From DASQPR01 sp035263025 (GTDB lineage: Bacteria; Actinomycetota; Actinomycetes; Mycobacteriales; Micromonosporaceae): a DNA stretch of 64,000 nt. The stretch lies in NCBI GenBank assembly GCA_035263025.1, contig DATFRR010000169.1:26014-90013 (forward strand). Reading direction: 5' to 3'. Under the pieces are notes generated by a model. That model was given only the letters and a program-made list of their open reading frames with translations, was not told the origin of the DNA and ran no database searches. A program made the position numbers and the translations under genes. Positions 50,839 to 58,404 of this stretch are shown here, in pieces (the first letter of the stretch is position 1; each line of letters starts with the position of its first letter).

Positions 50839-50885
50839 TTGACCTCTGGACCTGCCTATGCACTATAGTGCTAGGAACCTAGTGG
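50839..50885 (+). promoter_or_regulatory. Promoter and nested palindromes upstream of the GntR operon
   Basis: A -35 TTGACC (50839-50844) and a -10 TATAGT (50864-50869) are 19 nt apart. The -10 is inside the palindrome CACTATAGTG (50861-50870). Next to it, CTAGGAACCTAG (50871-50882) is a second inverted repeat, and CACTA...TAGTG brackets both. Such sites suit autorepression by a YtrA-type GntR dimer. Confidence 0.65.
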
Positions 50886-50905
50886 AATGAGGATTCGGGG
50901 TTCCG

Positions 50906-51295
50906 GTGATCGAGTTCCATCTCGACGGCCGCTCCGGCGTCGCGCCGTATATGCAGCTGATCCAGCAGGTGCGCCAGGCGATGCGCCTCGGCCTGTTGCG
51001 CGAAGGCGATCAGCTGCCGACGGTCAAGGACGTCGTCGCCAGGGTGGCGATCAACCCGAACACGGTGCTCAAGGCCTATCGCGAACTCGAATACGAGGGC
51101 CTCGTGTCGCCACGTCCCGGTGTCGGCACGTTCGTGACCCGGACGCTTGCCGACGACTCACTAGCCGCTCACGGTCCACTGCGCGACGAGCTGCTTGCGT
51201 GGCTCGCTCGCGCGCGGGCCGCCGGCCTCGACAGCGAAAGCATCGAGGCGTTGTTCGCGAACACACTTCGGACTCCGGTGGAGGAGAGCGCATGA
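50906..51295 (+). CDS. YtrA-subfamily GntR transcriptional regulator
   Basis: A 129-residue regulator, the size typical of YtrA-type GntR proteins. The winged helix is seen in VAPYMQLIQQVRQAMRLGLL, GDQLPTVKDVVARVAINPNT and VLKAYRELEYEGLVSPRPGV. Only a short helical dimerisation tail follows (about 75-129). The family usually represses its own operon encoding an ABC transporter and is induced by antibiotics or cell-wall stress. Start is a GTG with GGGG 5 nt upstream. The stop overlaps the ATPase start (ATGA). Confidence 0.9.
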   Translation: MIEFHLDGRSGVAPYMQLIQQVRQAMRLGLLREGDQLPTVKDVVARVAINPNTVLKAYRELEYEGLVSPRPGVGTFVTRTLADDSLAAHGPLRDELLAWLARARAAGLDSESIEALFANTLRTPVEESA

Positions 51296-52182
51296 GCAGT
51301 CCCGTGCTCCAGGCCGAGCACCTGTCCAAGCGGTACGGGCGACGCGAAGCGTTGTCCGACTGCACACTGAGCATTCCGCCCGGTCACGTCGTCGGCCTCG
51401 TCGGACCGAACGGCGCCGGCAAGACCACGCTTCTGCAGCTGGCGGTCGGCCTGCTACGACCGACCGCCGGCACGATTACGGTGCTCGGTGGACGGCCGGC
51501 ATCGGGCGGGCCACAACTCGCCAAGGTCGGCTTCGTCGCGCAGGACGCGCCGACCTACGCCGGCCTGTCGATCGCCGATCACCTCCGCTTCGGCGCACAC
51601 ATGAACCCGGGCTGGAACCAACAGCTCGCCGCGGATCGCATCGCCCAACTCGGCCTTGATCCGTCGCAGAAGGCCGGCAAACTCTCCGGCGGCCAGCGCG
51701 CCCAACTGTCCCTCACATTGGCCATCGCGAAGACGCCCGAGCTGCTCATCCTCGACGAGCCGGTGGCGAGCCTCGATCCGCTCGCGAGACGCGAGTTCCT
51801 GCAGGCGCTGATGGGCTTCGTCGCCGACCGTCGCGCGAGCGTGATCCTGTCCTCGCACCTGGTCTCGGACCTGGAGCGCGTGTGCGACTACCTGATCGTG
51901 CTCGTCGCCTCGCGGGTGCGCGTCGCCGGTGAGGTCGAGAACCTGCTGGCCACGCACTACCGCCTCATCGGTCCGCGGCGGGACCCGGCCGACCTGCCAC
52001 CCGGCATCGACGTGATCGAAGCGAGCTACACGGACCGACAGTCCACGTTGATCGTACGCAGCGCGGCCCCGATCCATGATCCGTCGTTCGCCGTCGAACT
52101 GATCACCATGGAAGACCTCGTCCTCGCCTACATGGCGCGGGCCACTACGTCCCGCCAGCCCGTACTGGAGACAATCCGATGA
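51292..52182 (+). CDS. ABC transporter ATP-binding protein
   Basis: A 296-residue ATPase with Walker A GPNGAGKTTLLQL, signature KLSGGQRAQLSLTLA, Walker B LLILDEPVASLDP and SSHL switch. The FGAHMNPGWNQQLAADRIAQ stretch and a C-terminal extension of about 90 residues are typical for partners of YtrA-type regulators. It is coupled at both ends by ATGA to the GntR and permease genes. It should power the permease encoded next. Confidence 0.9.
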   Translation: MSSPVLQAEHLSKRYGRREALSDCTLSIPPGHVVGLVGPNGAGKTTLLQLAVGLLRPTAGTITVLGGRPASGGPQLAKVGFVAQDAPTYAGLSIADHLRFGAHMNPGWNQQLAADRIAQLGLDPSQKAGKLSGGQRAQLSLTLAIAKTPELLILDEPVASLDPLARREFLQALMGFVADRRASVILSSHLVSDLERVCDYLIVLVASRVRVAGEVENLLATHYRLIGPRRDPADLPPGIDVIEASYTDRQSTLIVRSAAPIHDPSFAVELITMEDLVLAYMARATTSRQPVLETIR

Positions 52183-53180
52183 CCTGGTTCGCATGGCGTC
52201 AATTCCGTATCCCGTCATGGATCACCGCTGCGGCGCTCCTCGCGGTCGCGGTGCTGCTCGCGATCACCGGACACAACCTCGTCGACGAGTGGAACGCGTC
52301 CGGCGCGGCCACCTGTCACGGCGACTGCGGCGGCGCGCTGACCACTTTCATCCAGCGAGCCACCACGGGTGCCGAGGGCATCGCGTTTCAGCTGACCACC
52401 GTCTTGTTGTATGCGATGCCGGCGCTGATCGGCATCTTCTGGGGCGCGCCGATGCTGGCCAGGGAGCTCGAGTCGGGGACGTACCGGCTGGCCTGGAATC
52501 AGTCGATCACGCGGACGCGATGGCTCGGCACGAAGCTCGCGGTCGGCGGCGCCGCGTCCGCGCTAAGCGCGGGCCTATTGAGTTGGGCAGTGACCTCATG
52601 GGGACATCACCTCGACCACGCGAGGTATTACCGGATCTTGCCGGTGATGTTCGGCGCTCGCGGCATCGTGCCCATCGGCTACGCGCTCTTCGCGTTCGCG
52701 CTCGGCGTGACGATGGGGATGCTGATCCGCCGCACCGTCCCGGCGATGGCCGCCACGCTCGCCATCTATGTGGCCGCCGTCGTGTCCATGCCACTGTGGG
52801 TCCGTGCGCATCTGGCGCCGGCCGTGCACGGCACAATGCCGTTGGACTTGAGCAGCATCGACATCCTGTCAATTGGACAGAACTCCGTCATGACCGTCCG
52901 CAGCGGCGTGACGCCGAGCAACGCCTGGGTCCTGACGAACAACACCATTACGCCCAGCGGCAAGATCTTCACCGGACCTGCTGATCCGACGCATTGCGGG
53001 GACGGCGGCCCCCGGGAATGCATTCAGTGGCTCAGCACGCTCGGCCTGCGCGAGCGACTGACCTACCAACCCGCGAGCCACTTCTGGCAGCTGCAATGGA
53101 TGGAGACGGGGATGTTCGTCGCCGCCGCGGCGCTGCTGACCGCGTTCTGTTTCTGGTTCATACGCAACCGGCTCACCTGA
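52179..53180 (+). CDS. ABC transporter permease (GntR operon)
   Basis: A 333-residue membrane protein with about six helices (for example WITAAALLAVAVLLAITGH, AFQLTTVLLYAMPALIGIFW, MFVAAAALLTAFCFWFI at the C-terminus). The first external loop has Cys pairs (ATCHGDCGG), and a large external loop between the last two helices has CGDGGPRECIQW. The family is the actinobacterial permease that accompanies YtrA-type GntR and its ATPase. The substrate is unknown; export of a membrane-active peptide is the usual guess. Confidence 0.85.
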   Translation: MTWFAWRQFRIPSWITAAALLAVAVLLAITGHNLVDEWNASGAATCHGDCGGALTTFIQRATTGAEGIAFQLTTVLLYAMPALIGIFWGAPMLARELESGTYRLAWNQSITRTRWLGTKLAVGGAASALSAGLLSWAVTSWGHHLDHARYYRILPVMFGARGIVPIGYALFAFALGVTMGMLIRRTVPAMAATLAIYVAAVVSMPLWVRAHLAPAVHGTMPLDLSSIDILSIGQNSVMTVRSGVTPSNAWVLTNNTITPSGKIFTGPADPTHCGDGGPRECIQWLSTLGLRERLTYQPASHFWQLQWMETGMFVAAAALLTAFCFWFIRNRLT

Positions 53181-53401
53181 GCGGTCGGTTCGGCGGCGCC
53201 GCGCGCATGAGGAGAGCGACCCCGCGGCGCCGCCGTTGGCATGCCTTAGGCCGTCAGAGCCGCGCCCTTGCCTGCGGTGTCTGTATCGGCGATACTCGTT
53301 GGTGATACAGCGCCGAAGCGTAGCGATGCCGCGAGGCGCCGGGCATTACAGCCGAAGCGTAGCGATGCCGCGAGGCGACGTGTGGACAGAGGCGGTGAAC
53401 G
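53181..53401. other. Gap between the GntR operon and ccdA, with an inverted repeat
   Basis: This 221-bp region has no gene. CTGTATC (53281-53287) and GATACAG (53304-53310) form a 7-bp inverted repeat, either a terminator or a regulator site. A pair of 27-bp direct repeats follows (listed separately). Confidence 0.5.
53312..53377 (+). repeat. 27-bp direct repeat pair upstream of ccdA
   Basis: The same 27-bp sequence (starting GCCGAAGCGTAGCGATGCCG) occurs at 53312-53338 and 53351-53377 with a 39-bp period. The second copy ends 24 bp before the ccdA start. It could be a duplicated regulator site or a dispersed intergenic repeat. Confidence 0.8.
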
Positions 53402-54292
53402 ATGTCGGCGACTGCGCTCGCGGTTGCGTTCGCGGGCGGAGTCGTGTCGCTGTTGTCGCCGTGCGTGCTGCCGGTCATTCCGGCGTACCTGTCGATCACG
53501 ACCGGCCTCGGCATGTCGGCGCCATCCGCGCGCTCGGCAGCGCCAACCGCCGACCCGCCGCCGACCACGGTGCCGGCCGGTGACCTCGCCTCGGGATCAT
53601 CGATCGCCATCGCGGCGCGACCGGCCGTCTCGGCCACGCAAGGTGTTGTGGCCCGAGCGGCCGCGCCGGCGCGCGGTGGCCCGGGAACGGCGACCGCGCT
53701 GCGCAGCGGCGCGCTGTTCGTCGCCGGCTTTTCCGTCGTCTTCGTGTTGCTCGGGCTGTCCGCCACCGCAATCGGGTCGGTCCTGTTGCGCAATCACGTG
53801 CCGGTCACGCGCGCCAGCGGCATTCTCGTCGTCGCGATGGCACTCGCGCTTTTCGCGAGCACGCTTCGACTGCCCTGGACGCTCGGACGCGAGTTCCGGT
53901 TTCACCCGGACATCAGCCGGTACGGCGTGTGGGCAGCGCCGGTGGCGGGTGCCGCGTTCGGGTTCGGATGGACACCGTGCATCGGGCCGGTGCTCGGGTC
54001 GGTGTTGGCCGTGGCCGCGAACCAGACCCAGCTCGGGCAGGGCGCCGCTCTGCTCGGAATGTACGCGGCCGGTCTCGCGCTGCCGTTCCTCGTCATCGCG
54101 CTGACGTTTCATCGGTCACTCGTCGCGGTACGGTTTCTCCGCCGTCACTCGGTGCTGCTGACCCGGGCATCGGCAACCGTGCTCGGTGGGTACGGCATTC
54201 TCCTCGCCGTTGACCAGCTCAGCTGGGTGACGCTGCAGTTGCAGCACGGCGCGAGTGCGATCGGCCTCTCGTGGCTCGTGGGATTGGGCTGA
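53402..54292 (+). CDS. ccdA: CcdA, thiol-disulfide transporter for cytochrome c biogenesis
   Basis: A 296-residue membrane protein with six helices. It carries reducing equivalents from cytosolic thioredoxin to extracytoplasmic partners such as CcmG. The two conserved redox Cys are in LLSPCVLPVIPAYLS (helix 1) and FGWTPCIGPVLGSV (helix 4). After helix 1 there is an insert of about 65 residues rich in Ala, Pro, Ser and Thr (residues 38-102), absent from typical CcdA proteins of about 220-240 residues. It is the first gene of the cytochrome c maturation cluster. Confidence 0.92.
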   Translation: MSATALAVAFAGGVVSLLSPCVLPVIPAYLSITTGLGMSAPSARSAAPTADPPPTTVPAGDLASGSSIAIAARPAVSATQGVVARAAAPARGGPGTATALRSGALFVAGFSVVFVLLGLSATAIGSVLLRNHVPVTRASGILVVAMALALFASTLRLPWTLGREFRFHPDISRYGVWAAPVAGAAFGFGWTPCIGPVLGSVLAVAANQTQLGQGAALLGMYAAGLALPFLVIALTFHRSLVAVRFLRRHSVLLTRASATVLGGYGILLAVDQLSWVTLQLQHGASAIGLSWLVGLG

Positions 54293-54382
54293 CCGGCCTG
54301 CTGCCCCGCGGCCGACGCATCGGCCCGCGGCACCGCTGCCCGGGAGAACTGCAGGGTTGACCCGCCGAGCGACCGGCAGTAG

Positions 54383-54413
54383 TTTCTATTAACTACGAAT
54401 GTTGCTTATAGAA
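54383..54413 (+). promoter_or_regulatory. ccmA promoter with TTCTAT-17-TATAGA architecture
   Basis: TTCTAT (54384-54389) and TATAGA (54407-54412) are 17 nt apart, placing the start of transcription a few nucleotides before the ccmA GTG at 54422. TTTCTATTAACTA (54383-54395) closely matches TTTCTATTAGTTA in the promoter at 55938. This AT-rich patch stands out in otherwise GC-rich DNA. Confidence 0.65.
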
Positions 54414-54421
54414 GCGTCGAG

Positions 54422-55126
54422 GTGGCCGTCGTGATCGGACATGTCGCGCACACCTCGGTCCCGGCGGCGACCGGGCGTCCCGCTGCCGTCCGCCTGTCAC
54501 GGGTGACGAGGCTGTTCGACGGCTTGGCGGCGGTCAGCCAGGTCAGCCTCGAGATCGCTGCCGGTGAGACGGTCTGGTTGCGCGGGTGGAACGGCTCGGG
54601 CAAAACCACCCTTTTGCGGGTCATCGCAACGGCGATCACGCCGACCTACGGCGGCGGCACCGTGTTCGGCTTCGATCTGCAGAAGCGGCGCAACACCATC
54701 CGAGCACGCACCGACCTGCTCAGCCACGAGACGCGGTTCTACAACGACCTCACCGCCACCGAAAACCTCCAGTTTGCCTGCAGTCTCTACGGCCTCGACA
54801 GACGCCGCGTCGACGGATCGCTCGACCGCGTCGGGCTGGGCGAGGTCGGCACGGTGCGAGTCGGCAGTTTCTCCCAGGGCATGCGCCAACGTCTCGCACT
54901 CGCTCGATGCCTGATGCGCGCACCGGCGCTGGTTCTTCTCGACGAGCCCTACGCAGCGCTGGACTCGGAGGCGCGCGTCGTCGTCGACGACCTGATCGCC
55001 GCGGCTCGTACGAGTGGCCAGACGGTGATCGTTGCGAGCCACGAGGCGCCACCGCCGCACCTTGTCGATCGGGACGTGATGATGGACGGCGGCCGGGTCG
55101 TCACGCCGACGGTCGCGTCGTCATGA
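54422..55126 (+). CDS. ccmA: CcmA, heme-handling ABC ATPase
   Basis: A 234-residue ABC ATPase. Walker A is GWNGSGKTTLLRV, the signature is SFSQGMRQRLALARC, Walker B is LVLLDEPYAALDS and the switch His is in VASHE. With CcmB, CcmC and CcmD it drives release of holo-CcmE in System I cytochrome c maturation. The first 25 residues are a non-conserved extension if the GTG at 54422 is used. The stop overlaps the start of a 27-codon ORF that in turn overlaps ccmB. Confidence 0.9.
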   Translation: MAVVIGHVAHTSVPAATGRPAAVRLSRVTRLFDGLAAVSQVSLEIAAGETVWLRGWNGSGKTTLLRVIATAITPTYGGGTVFGFDLQKRRNTIRARTDLLSHETRFYNDLTATENLQFACSLYGLDRRRVDGSLDRVGLGEVGTVRVGSFSQGMRQRLALARCLMRAPALVLLDEPYAALDSEARVVVDDLIAAARTSGQTVIVASHEAPPPHLVDRDVMMDGGRVVTPTVASS

Positions 55127-55206
55127 GCGAGCGTCCGCGAGCGAATCAGAATTGCCCTGCGTGTGGCGCCCCATGCGCGTCCGAAGCGAAGCGCGGACTG
55201 GCATGA
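55123..55206 (+). CDS. 27-residue micro-ORF with a CPxCGxPC motif between ccmA and ccmB
   Basis: ATG at 55123 overlaps the ccmA stop as ATGA, and its TGA (55204-55206) overlaps the ccmB ATG as ATGA. It encodes 27 residues with the sequence NCPACGAPC in the centre, a zinc-ribbon knuckle-like arrangement of three Cys. The double coupling is hard to explain if the ORF is not translated, because ccmB has no ribosome site of its own. It could be a coupling leader or a functional metal-binding micropeptide. The Cys pattern could be chance in so short a peptide. Confidence 0.5.
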   Translation: MSERPRANQNCPACGAPCASEAKRGLA

Positions 55207-55874
55207 GCCTTCGCGTCGCGGAGGCAATCGCGGTCAAGGATCTCCGCATGGAGCTACGCAGTCGGTCATCGGTGAGCACGGTTGCACCGTTCGCTGCGAC
55301 GATGCTGCTCGCCTTCGGGTTCGCGCTCGGCCCGGATCGGTTGCTGCTCATCCAGACCGCGCCCGGACTGCTCTGGCTCGCGGCGTTGTTCGCGTCGGTC
55401 GAGCTGTGCCATCGGTCGTACCAGACCGAGGCGGCCAACGGCGCACTCGAGGGCCTGCTGCTGTCTCCGGCCGACAAGGGCGCCGTATACCTCGGTAAGG
55501 CCGCAGCCGCTTTCGTGCAGCTCATTGCGCTGTTCGCGATGACGATGGGCATCGTGATCGTGCTGTTCGGACTGCCGGTCGGTCCCGCGCCGGCGTTGCT
55601 ACTAATCACCGCGGTGCTCGGCATTGCCGGGCTGAGCGCATTGGGCAGCCTGCTCGGCCTGCTCGCGGTGCGCGGTCGCACCCGCCAGGCCGCCTTGCCG
55701 GTGCTCGTGCTGCCGCTCGTCAGCCCGGTCATCATCGCGGCGACTCGCGCGACCGCGACGCTTACGCAAGGCAGCACGTCCGGTGTCGGCGGTTGGTTGG
55801 GCCTGCTTGCCGCCTTCGACGCGGCCTTCCTCGCGGCCGGCTATGTCGTGTTTGGTCACTTGCTCGAAGATTGA
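55203..55874 (+). CDS. ccmB: CcmB, heme exporter membrane subunit
   Basis: A 223-residue membrane protein with six predicted helices (for example GLLWLAALFASVELCHRSYQ, LIALFAMTMGIVIVLFGLPV and ALPVLVLPLVSPVIIAATRA). The VKDLRMELRSRSS opening and TEAANGALEGLLLSPADK are CcmB hallmarks. It is the permease partner of CcmA. Translation is most likely coupled to the micro-ORF that ends on its ATG. An 86-bp gap with a promoter separates it from the cytochrome gene. Confidence 0.9.
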   Translation: MSLRVAEAIAVKDLRMELRSRSSVSTVAPFAATMLLAFGFALGPDRLLLIQTAPGLLWLAALFASVELCHRSYQTEAANGALEGLLLSPADKGAVYLGKAAAAFVQLIALFAMTMGIVIVLFGLPVGPAPALLLITAVLGIAGLSALGSLLGLLAVRGRTRQAALPVLVLPLVSPVIIAATRATATLTQGSTSGVGGWLGLLAAFDAAFLAAGYVVFGHLLED

Positions 55875-55922
55875 CCCTCGCTCACCCCCGGTGGGCATTG
55901 ACATTGGCTGGCGGACAGGCAA

Positions 55923-55957
55923 TTGTTCTATTGACCATTTCTATTAGTTATAGAAAT
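55923..55957 (+). promoter_or_regulatory. Promoter/operator before the di-heme cytochrome gene
   Basis: TTCTAT (55926-55931) and TATAGA (55949-55954) are 17 nt apart, exactly as before ccmA, and the -10 ends 6 nt before the GTG at 55961. A perfect palindrome, ATTTCTAT (55937-55944) and ATAGAAAT (55950-55957) with a 5-nt spacer, covers the -10. TTGACC (55931-55936) is also present but is too close to TATAGA (12 nt) to act as its -35. Confidence 0.7.
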
Positions 55958-55960
55958 CGG

Positions 55961-57394
55961 GTGGATGGAATGACTGCTGAGGCCAGCAGCCCGGCACACC
56001 GACGAAGAGTGAGCGCGCGAACCGCGCTCGCCGTGCTCCGTCGCGGAAGGTGGGCGATCGCGCTCGCCGTCGGTGTCACCGGTGCACTCACCGCGACCGC
56101 GCTCACCGCGGCCGCGAGCCCGTCACCAGGACGGGCAAACCACGGCTCAGGTGCGCAGATCGTCCGGGCGAGCGGCGCGGACGACAACGCGGGCCAGAAG
56201 CTGATCAACGAGGGCAAGCAGACGTTCCGGTTCGACACGTTCGGTGACGAAGCGTTCTGGGGCGGCACGTTGCACCTCAACCAAGCGATCGCCGGCGCCG
56301 CGAACGGCGGGGTCGGACCGGGCGTAAGCCCCAGGACGGCGCTCGCCGTCGGCCTGAAGGTCGACTCGACCGCGCTGCCGAACGCGGTGAAACAAGGGAT
56401 CCTCGACGGCACGGTCAACTTGGACGACCCGGCGGTGACGCTGACGTTGCTCAAGCTGAACGCGGTCGTCGGCATCAAGGGCATCTTCGACCGGAACGGC
56501 ACCCTGAACTCGATCGGCATCGAGTGCGCGCTCTGCCACTCCACGGTCGACAACTCGTTCGCGCCGGGCATCGGCAAGCGCCTCGACGGATGGGCCAACC
56601 GTGACCTAAACGTCGGCGCCATCGTCGGTCTCTCGCCGAACCTGCAACCGATCGCGACGCTGCTGCACACCGACGTGACGACCGTGCACACCGTGCTCGA
56701 CGCGTGGGGACCGGGCAAGTTCGACGCGGAGCTCTTCCTGGACGGCAAGGCGTTCCAGCCAAACGGTCAATCGGCCGCGGCGCTGATCCCGCCGGCGTTC
56801 GGGCTGGCCGGGGTGAACCTGCACACGTGGACCGGATGGGGCTCGATCCCTTACTGGAACGCGTTCGTCGCAACCCTGGAGATGCACGGTCAGGGTACCT
56901 TCTTCGATCCGCGCCTCGACAACGCCGCGCAATTCCCGATCGCCGCGGAGAACGGCTTCGGGCATGTCAAAGCGCAGGTCGATCTCGTGTCGCCGACGTT
57001 ACCCGGCTTGCAGGCGTATCAACTCTCGCTGAAAGCACCGACGCCACCGAAGGGGTCGTTCGATCCGAAGGCGGCCGCGAGAGGCAAGGCTCTGTTCATG
57101 GGACAAGCGGAATGCTCGACGTGCCACGTGCCGCCGACATTCACCGAGCCTGGCGAGAACCTGCACTCCGGTAGCGAGATCGGCATCGACAACTTCGAGG
57201 CGGATCGCTCGCCGACACACATGTATCGCACGAGTCCGCTGGCCGGCCTATGGACCCACCAGACGGGCGGCTTCTACCACGACGGCCGGTTCCCGGATCT
57301 GCTGTCCGTGGTGCAGCACTACAACACGACGTTCCACCTGGGACTGACGCCCAGCCAGGAGAACGACCTCGTGCAGTACCTGCTGTCGATCTAG
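55961..57394 (+). CDS. Exported di-heme cytochrome c (cytochrome c peroxidase-like)
   Basis: A 477-residue protein with an N-terminal export signal (WAIALAVGVTGALTATALTA) and two c-type heme sites, CALCH near residue 189 and CSTCH near residue 385. A long N-terminal domain (TFGDEAFWGGTLHLNQAIAG onward) precedes the first heme. The C-terminal part (RGKALFMGQAECSTCHVPPT, then GLWTHQTGGFYHDGRFPDLL) resembles di-heme cytochrome c peroxidase/MauG relatives. It is embedded in the ccm cluster and is a likely client of it. A GTG at 55961 suits a leaderless message; the ATG at 55970 is the alternative. Confidence 0.82.
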   Translation: MDGMTAEASSPAHRRRVSARTALAVLRRGRWAIALAVGVTGALTATALTAAASPSPGRANHGSGAQIVRASGADDNAGQKLINEGKQTFRFDTFGDEAFWGGTLHLNQAIAGAANGGVGPGVSPRTALAVGLKVDSTALPNAVKQGILDGTVNLDDPAVTLTLLKLNAVVGIKGIFDRNGTLNSIGIECALCHSTVDNSFAPGIGKRLDGWANRDLNVGAIVGLSPNLQPIATLLHTDVTTVHTVLDAWGPGKFDAELFLDGKAFQPNGQSAAALIPPAFGLAGVNLHTWTGWGSIPYWNAFVATLEMHGQGTFFDPRLDNAAQFPIAAENGFGHVKAQVDLVSPTLPGLQAYQLSLKAPTPPKGSFDPKAAARGKALFMGQAECSTCHVPPTFTEPGENLHSGSEIGIDNFEADRSPTHMYRTSPLAGLWTHQTGGFYHDGRFPDLLSVVQHYNTTFHLGLTPSQENDLVQYLLSI

Positions 57395-57435
57395 CGGATC
57401 GCGATCTAGCGCAACATCGGGATCGGAGTCATGCC

Positions 57436-58263
57436 ATGAGGTACGTGTACCGGGCGCTCAGCCTGCTCGGCGGTCATCGCGCGCAGCGGGTGATGGGTGT
57501 CGCGACGCTGGCCGGGCTGGCCGCGACGGTCGTGATCGGACTGTTCGTGGTGCCGCCGGATGCTTCACAAGGCGACGTACAACGCTTGATGTACGTCCAT
57601 GTGCCGGCCGCCTGGGTGGCGTACCTGTCCTTCGGAGTGGTGTTCGTCGCGAGCATCGCGTATCTCAAGACCGGCCGTGTCCAATGGGACCGGGTGGCCT
57701 CCGCGTCGGCCGAGATCGGCGTGCAATTCTGCGCGCTGACCATCGTGCTCGGCTCGCTATGGGGCCGCCCGGTCTGGGGCACGTGGTGGACCTGGGATCC
57801 GCGGCTGACGACGACCGCCGTACTGCTGCTGATCTACGTCGGCTATGTGTCGCTGCGGAAGGTCGCCGACAACCCGATCCGTCGGGCTCGGTGGTCGGCC
57901 GTGGTGGGCGTGGTGGGTTTCATCGACGTACCGATCGTGCACATGTCGGTCGTGTGGTGGCGATCGCTGCACCAGCAGGCGACCGTGTTACGGCCGGGCG
58001 CGCCGACGATCGCCGGCAGCATGCTGGCGACGTTGCTCCTGGCGTTCCTGGCATTCTCGCTGGCGTACGGCTACCTGATGGCGGTACGCATGCGGGTCGG
58101 ACGGCTCGAAGACCGGAGTGCGCTGCCAGTCTCCGAGCTGTCCACGCCGCGGGCGCGCCGGCCACGTCCGGTTGACGCCAGCACTGCTCCGGCCACTGCG
58201 ATCGGCGCTCCGGCCACGCCGATCGCTGCCCCGGCCAGCAAAGCGAGCGTGCGCCATGCATGA
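57436..58263 (+). CDS. ccmC: CcmC, heme-binding component of cytochrome c maturation
   Basis: A 275-residue membrane protein with six helices. The WWD heme-handling motif is GTWWTWDPRLTTTAVLLLIY. The flanking external histidines are in LMYVHVPAAWVAYLSFG and DVPIVHMSVVWWRSLHQ. CcmC loads heme on CcmE. Residues after about 225 form an Ala/Pro-rich tail (ATAIGAPATPIAAPASK) longer than in E. coli CcmC. GGAG lies 7 nt before the ATG. It follows the cytochrome gene by 41 nt, and its end overlaps ccmD by 8 nt. Confidence 0.93.
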   Translation: MRYVYRALSLLGGHRAQRVMGVATLAGLAATVVIGLFVVPPDASQGDVQRLMYVHVPAAWVAYLSFGVVFVASIAYLKTGRVQWDRVASASAEIGVQFCALTIVLGSLWGRPVWGTWWTWDPRLTTTAVLLLIYVGYVSLRKVADNPIRRARWSAVVGVVGFIDVPIVHMSVVWWRSLHQQATVLRPGAPTIAGSMLATLLLAFLAFSLAYGYLMAVRMRVGRLEDRSALPVSELSTPRARRPRPVDASTAPATAIGAPATPIAAPASKASVRHA

Positions 58264-58402
58264 CGTCGGCTACGTCGCCGCCGGGTACTCGGTCACGCTG
58301 GCGATGCTAGTCGCGTACCGATGGCGCCTGGCGGTCCGCACTCGTCGGGCGCGGCGTTACGTGCAGGCGGCCACCGGACGCGTCACCGCGGATCGGCACT
58401 GA
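58256..58402 (+). CDS. ccmD: CcmD-like small membrane protein
   Basis: A 48-residue single-pass protein: MHDVGYVAAGYSVTLAMLVA then YRWRLAVRTRRARRY, an N-out helix with a strongly basic cytosolic end. Size, topology and place between ccmC and ccmE match CcmD, which is needed to release holo-CcmE from the CcmABC complex. Sequence conservation in CcmD is low, so position carries much of the argument. Its start lies inside the 3' end of ccmC. Confidence 0.82.
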   Translation: MHDVGYVAAGYSVTLAMLVAYRWRLAVRTRRARRYVQAATGRVTADRH

Positions 58403-58404
58403 CC

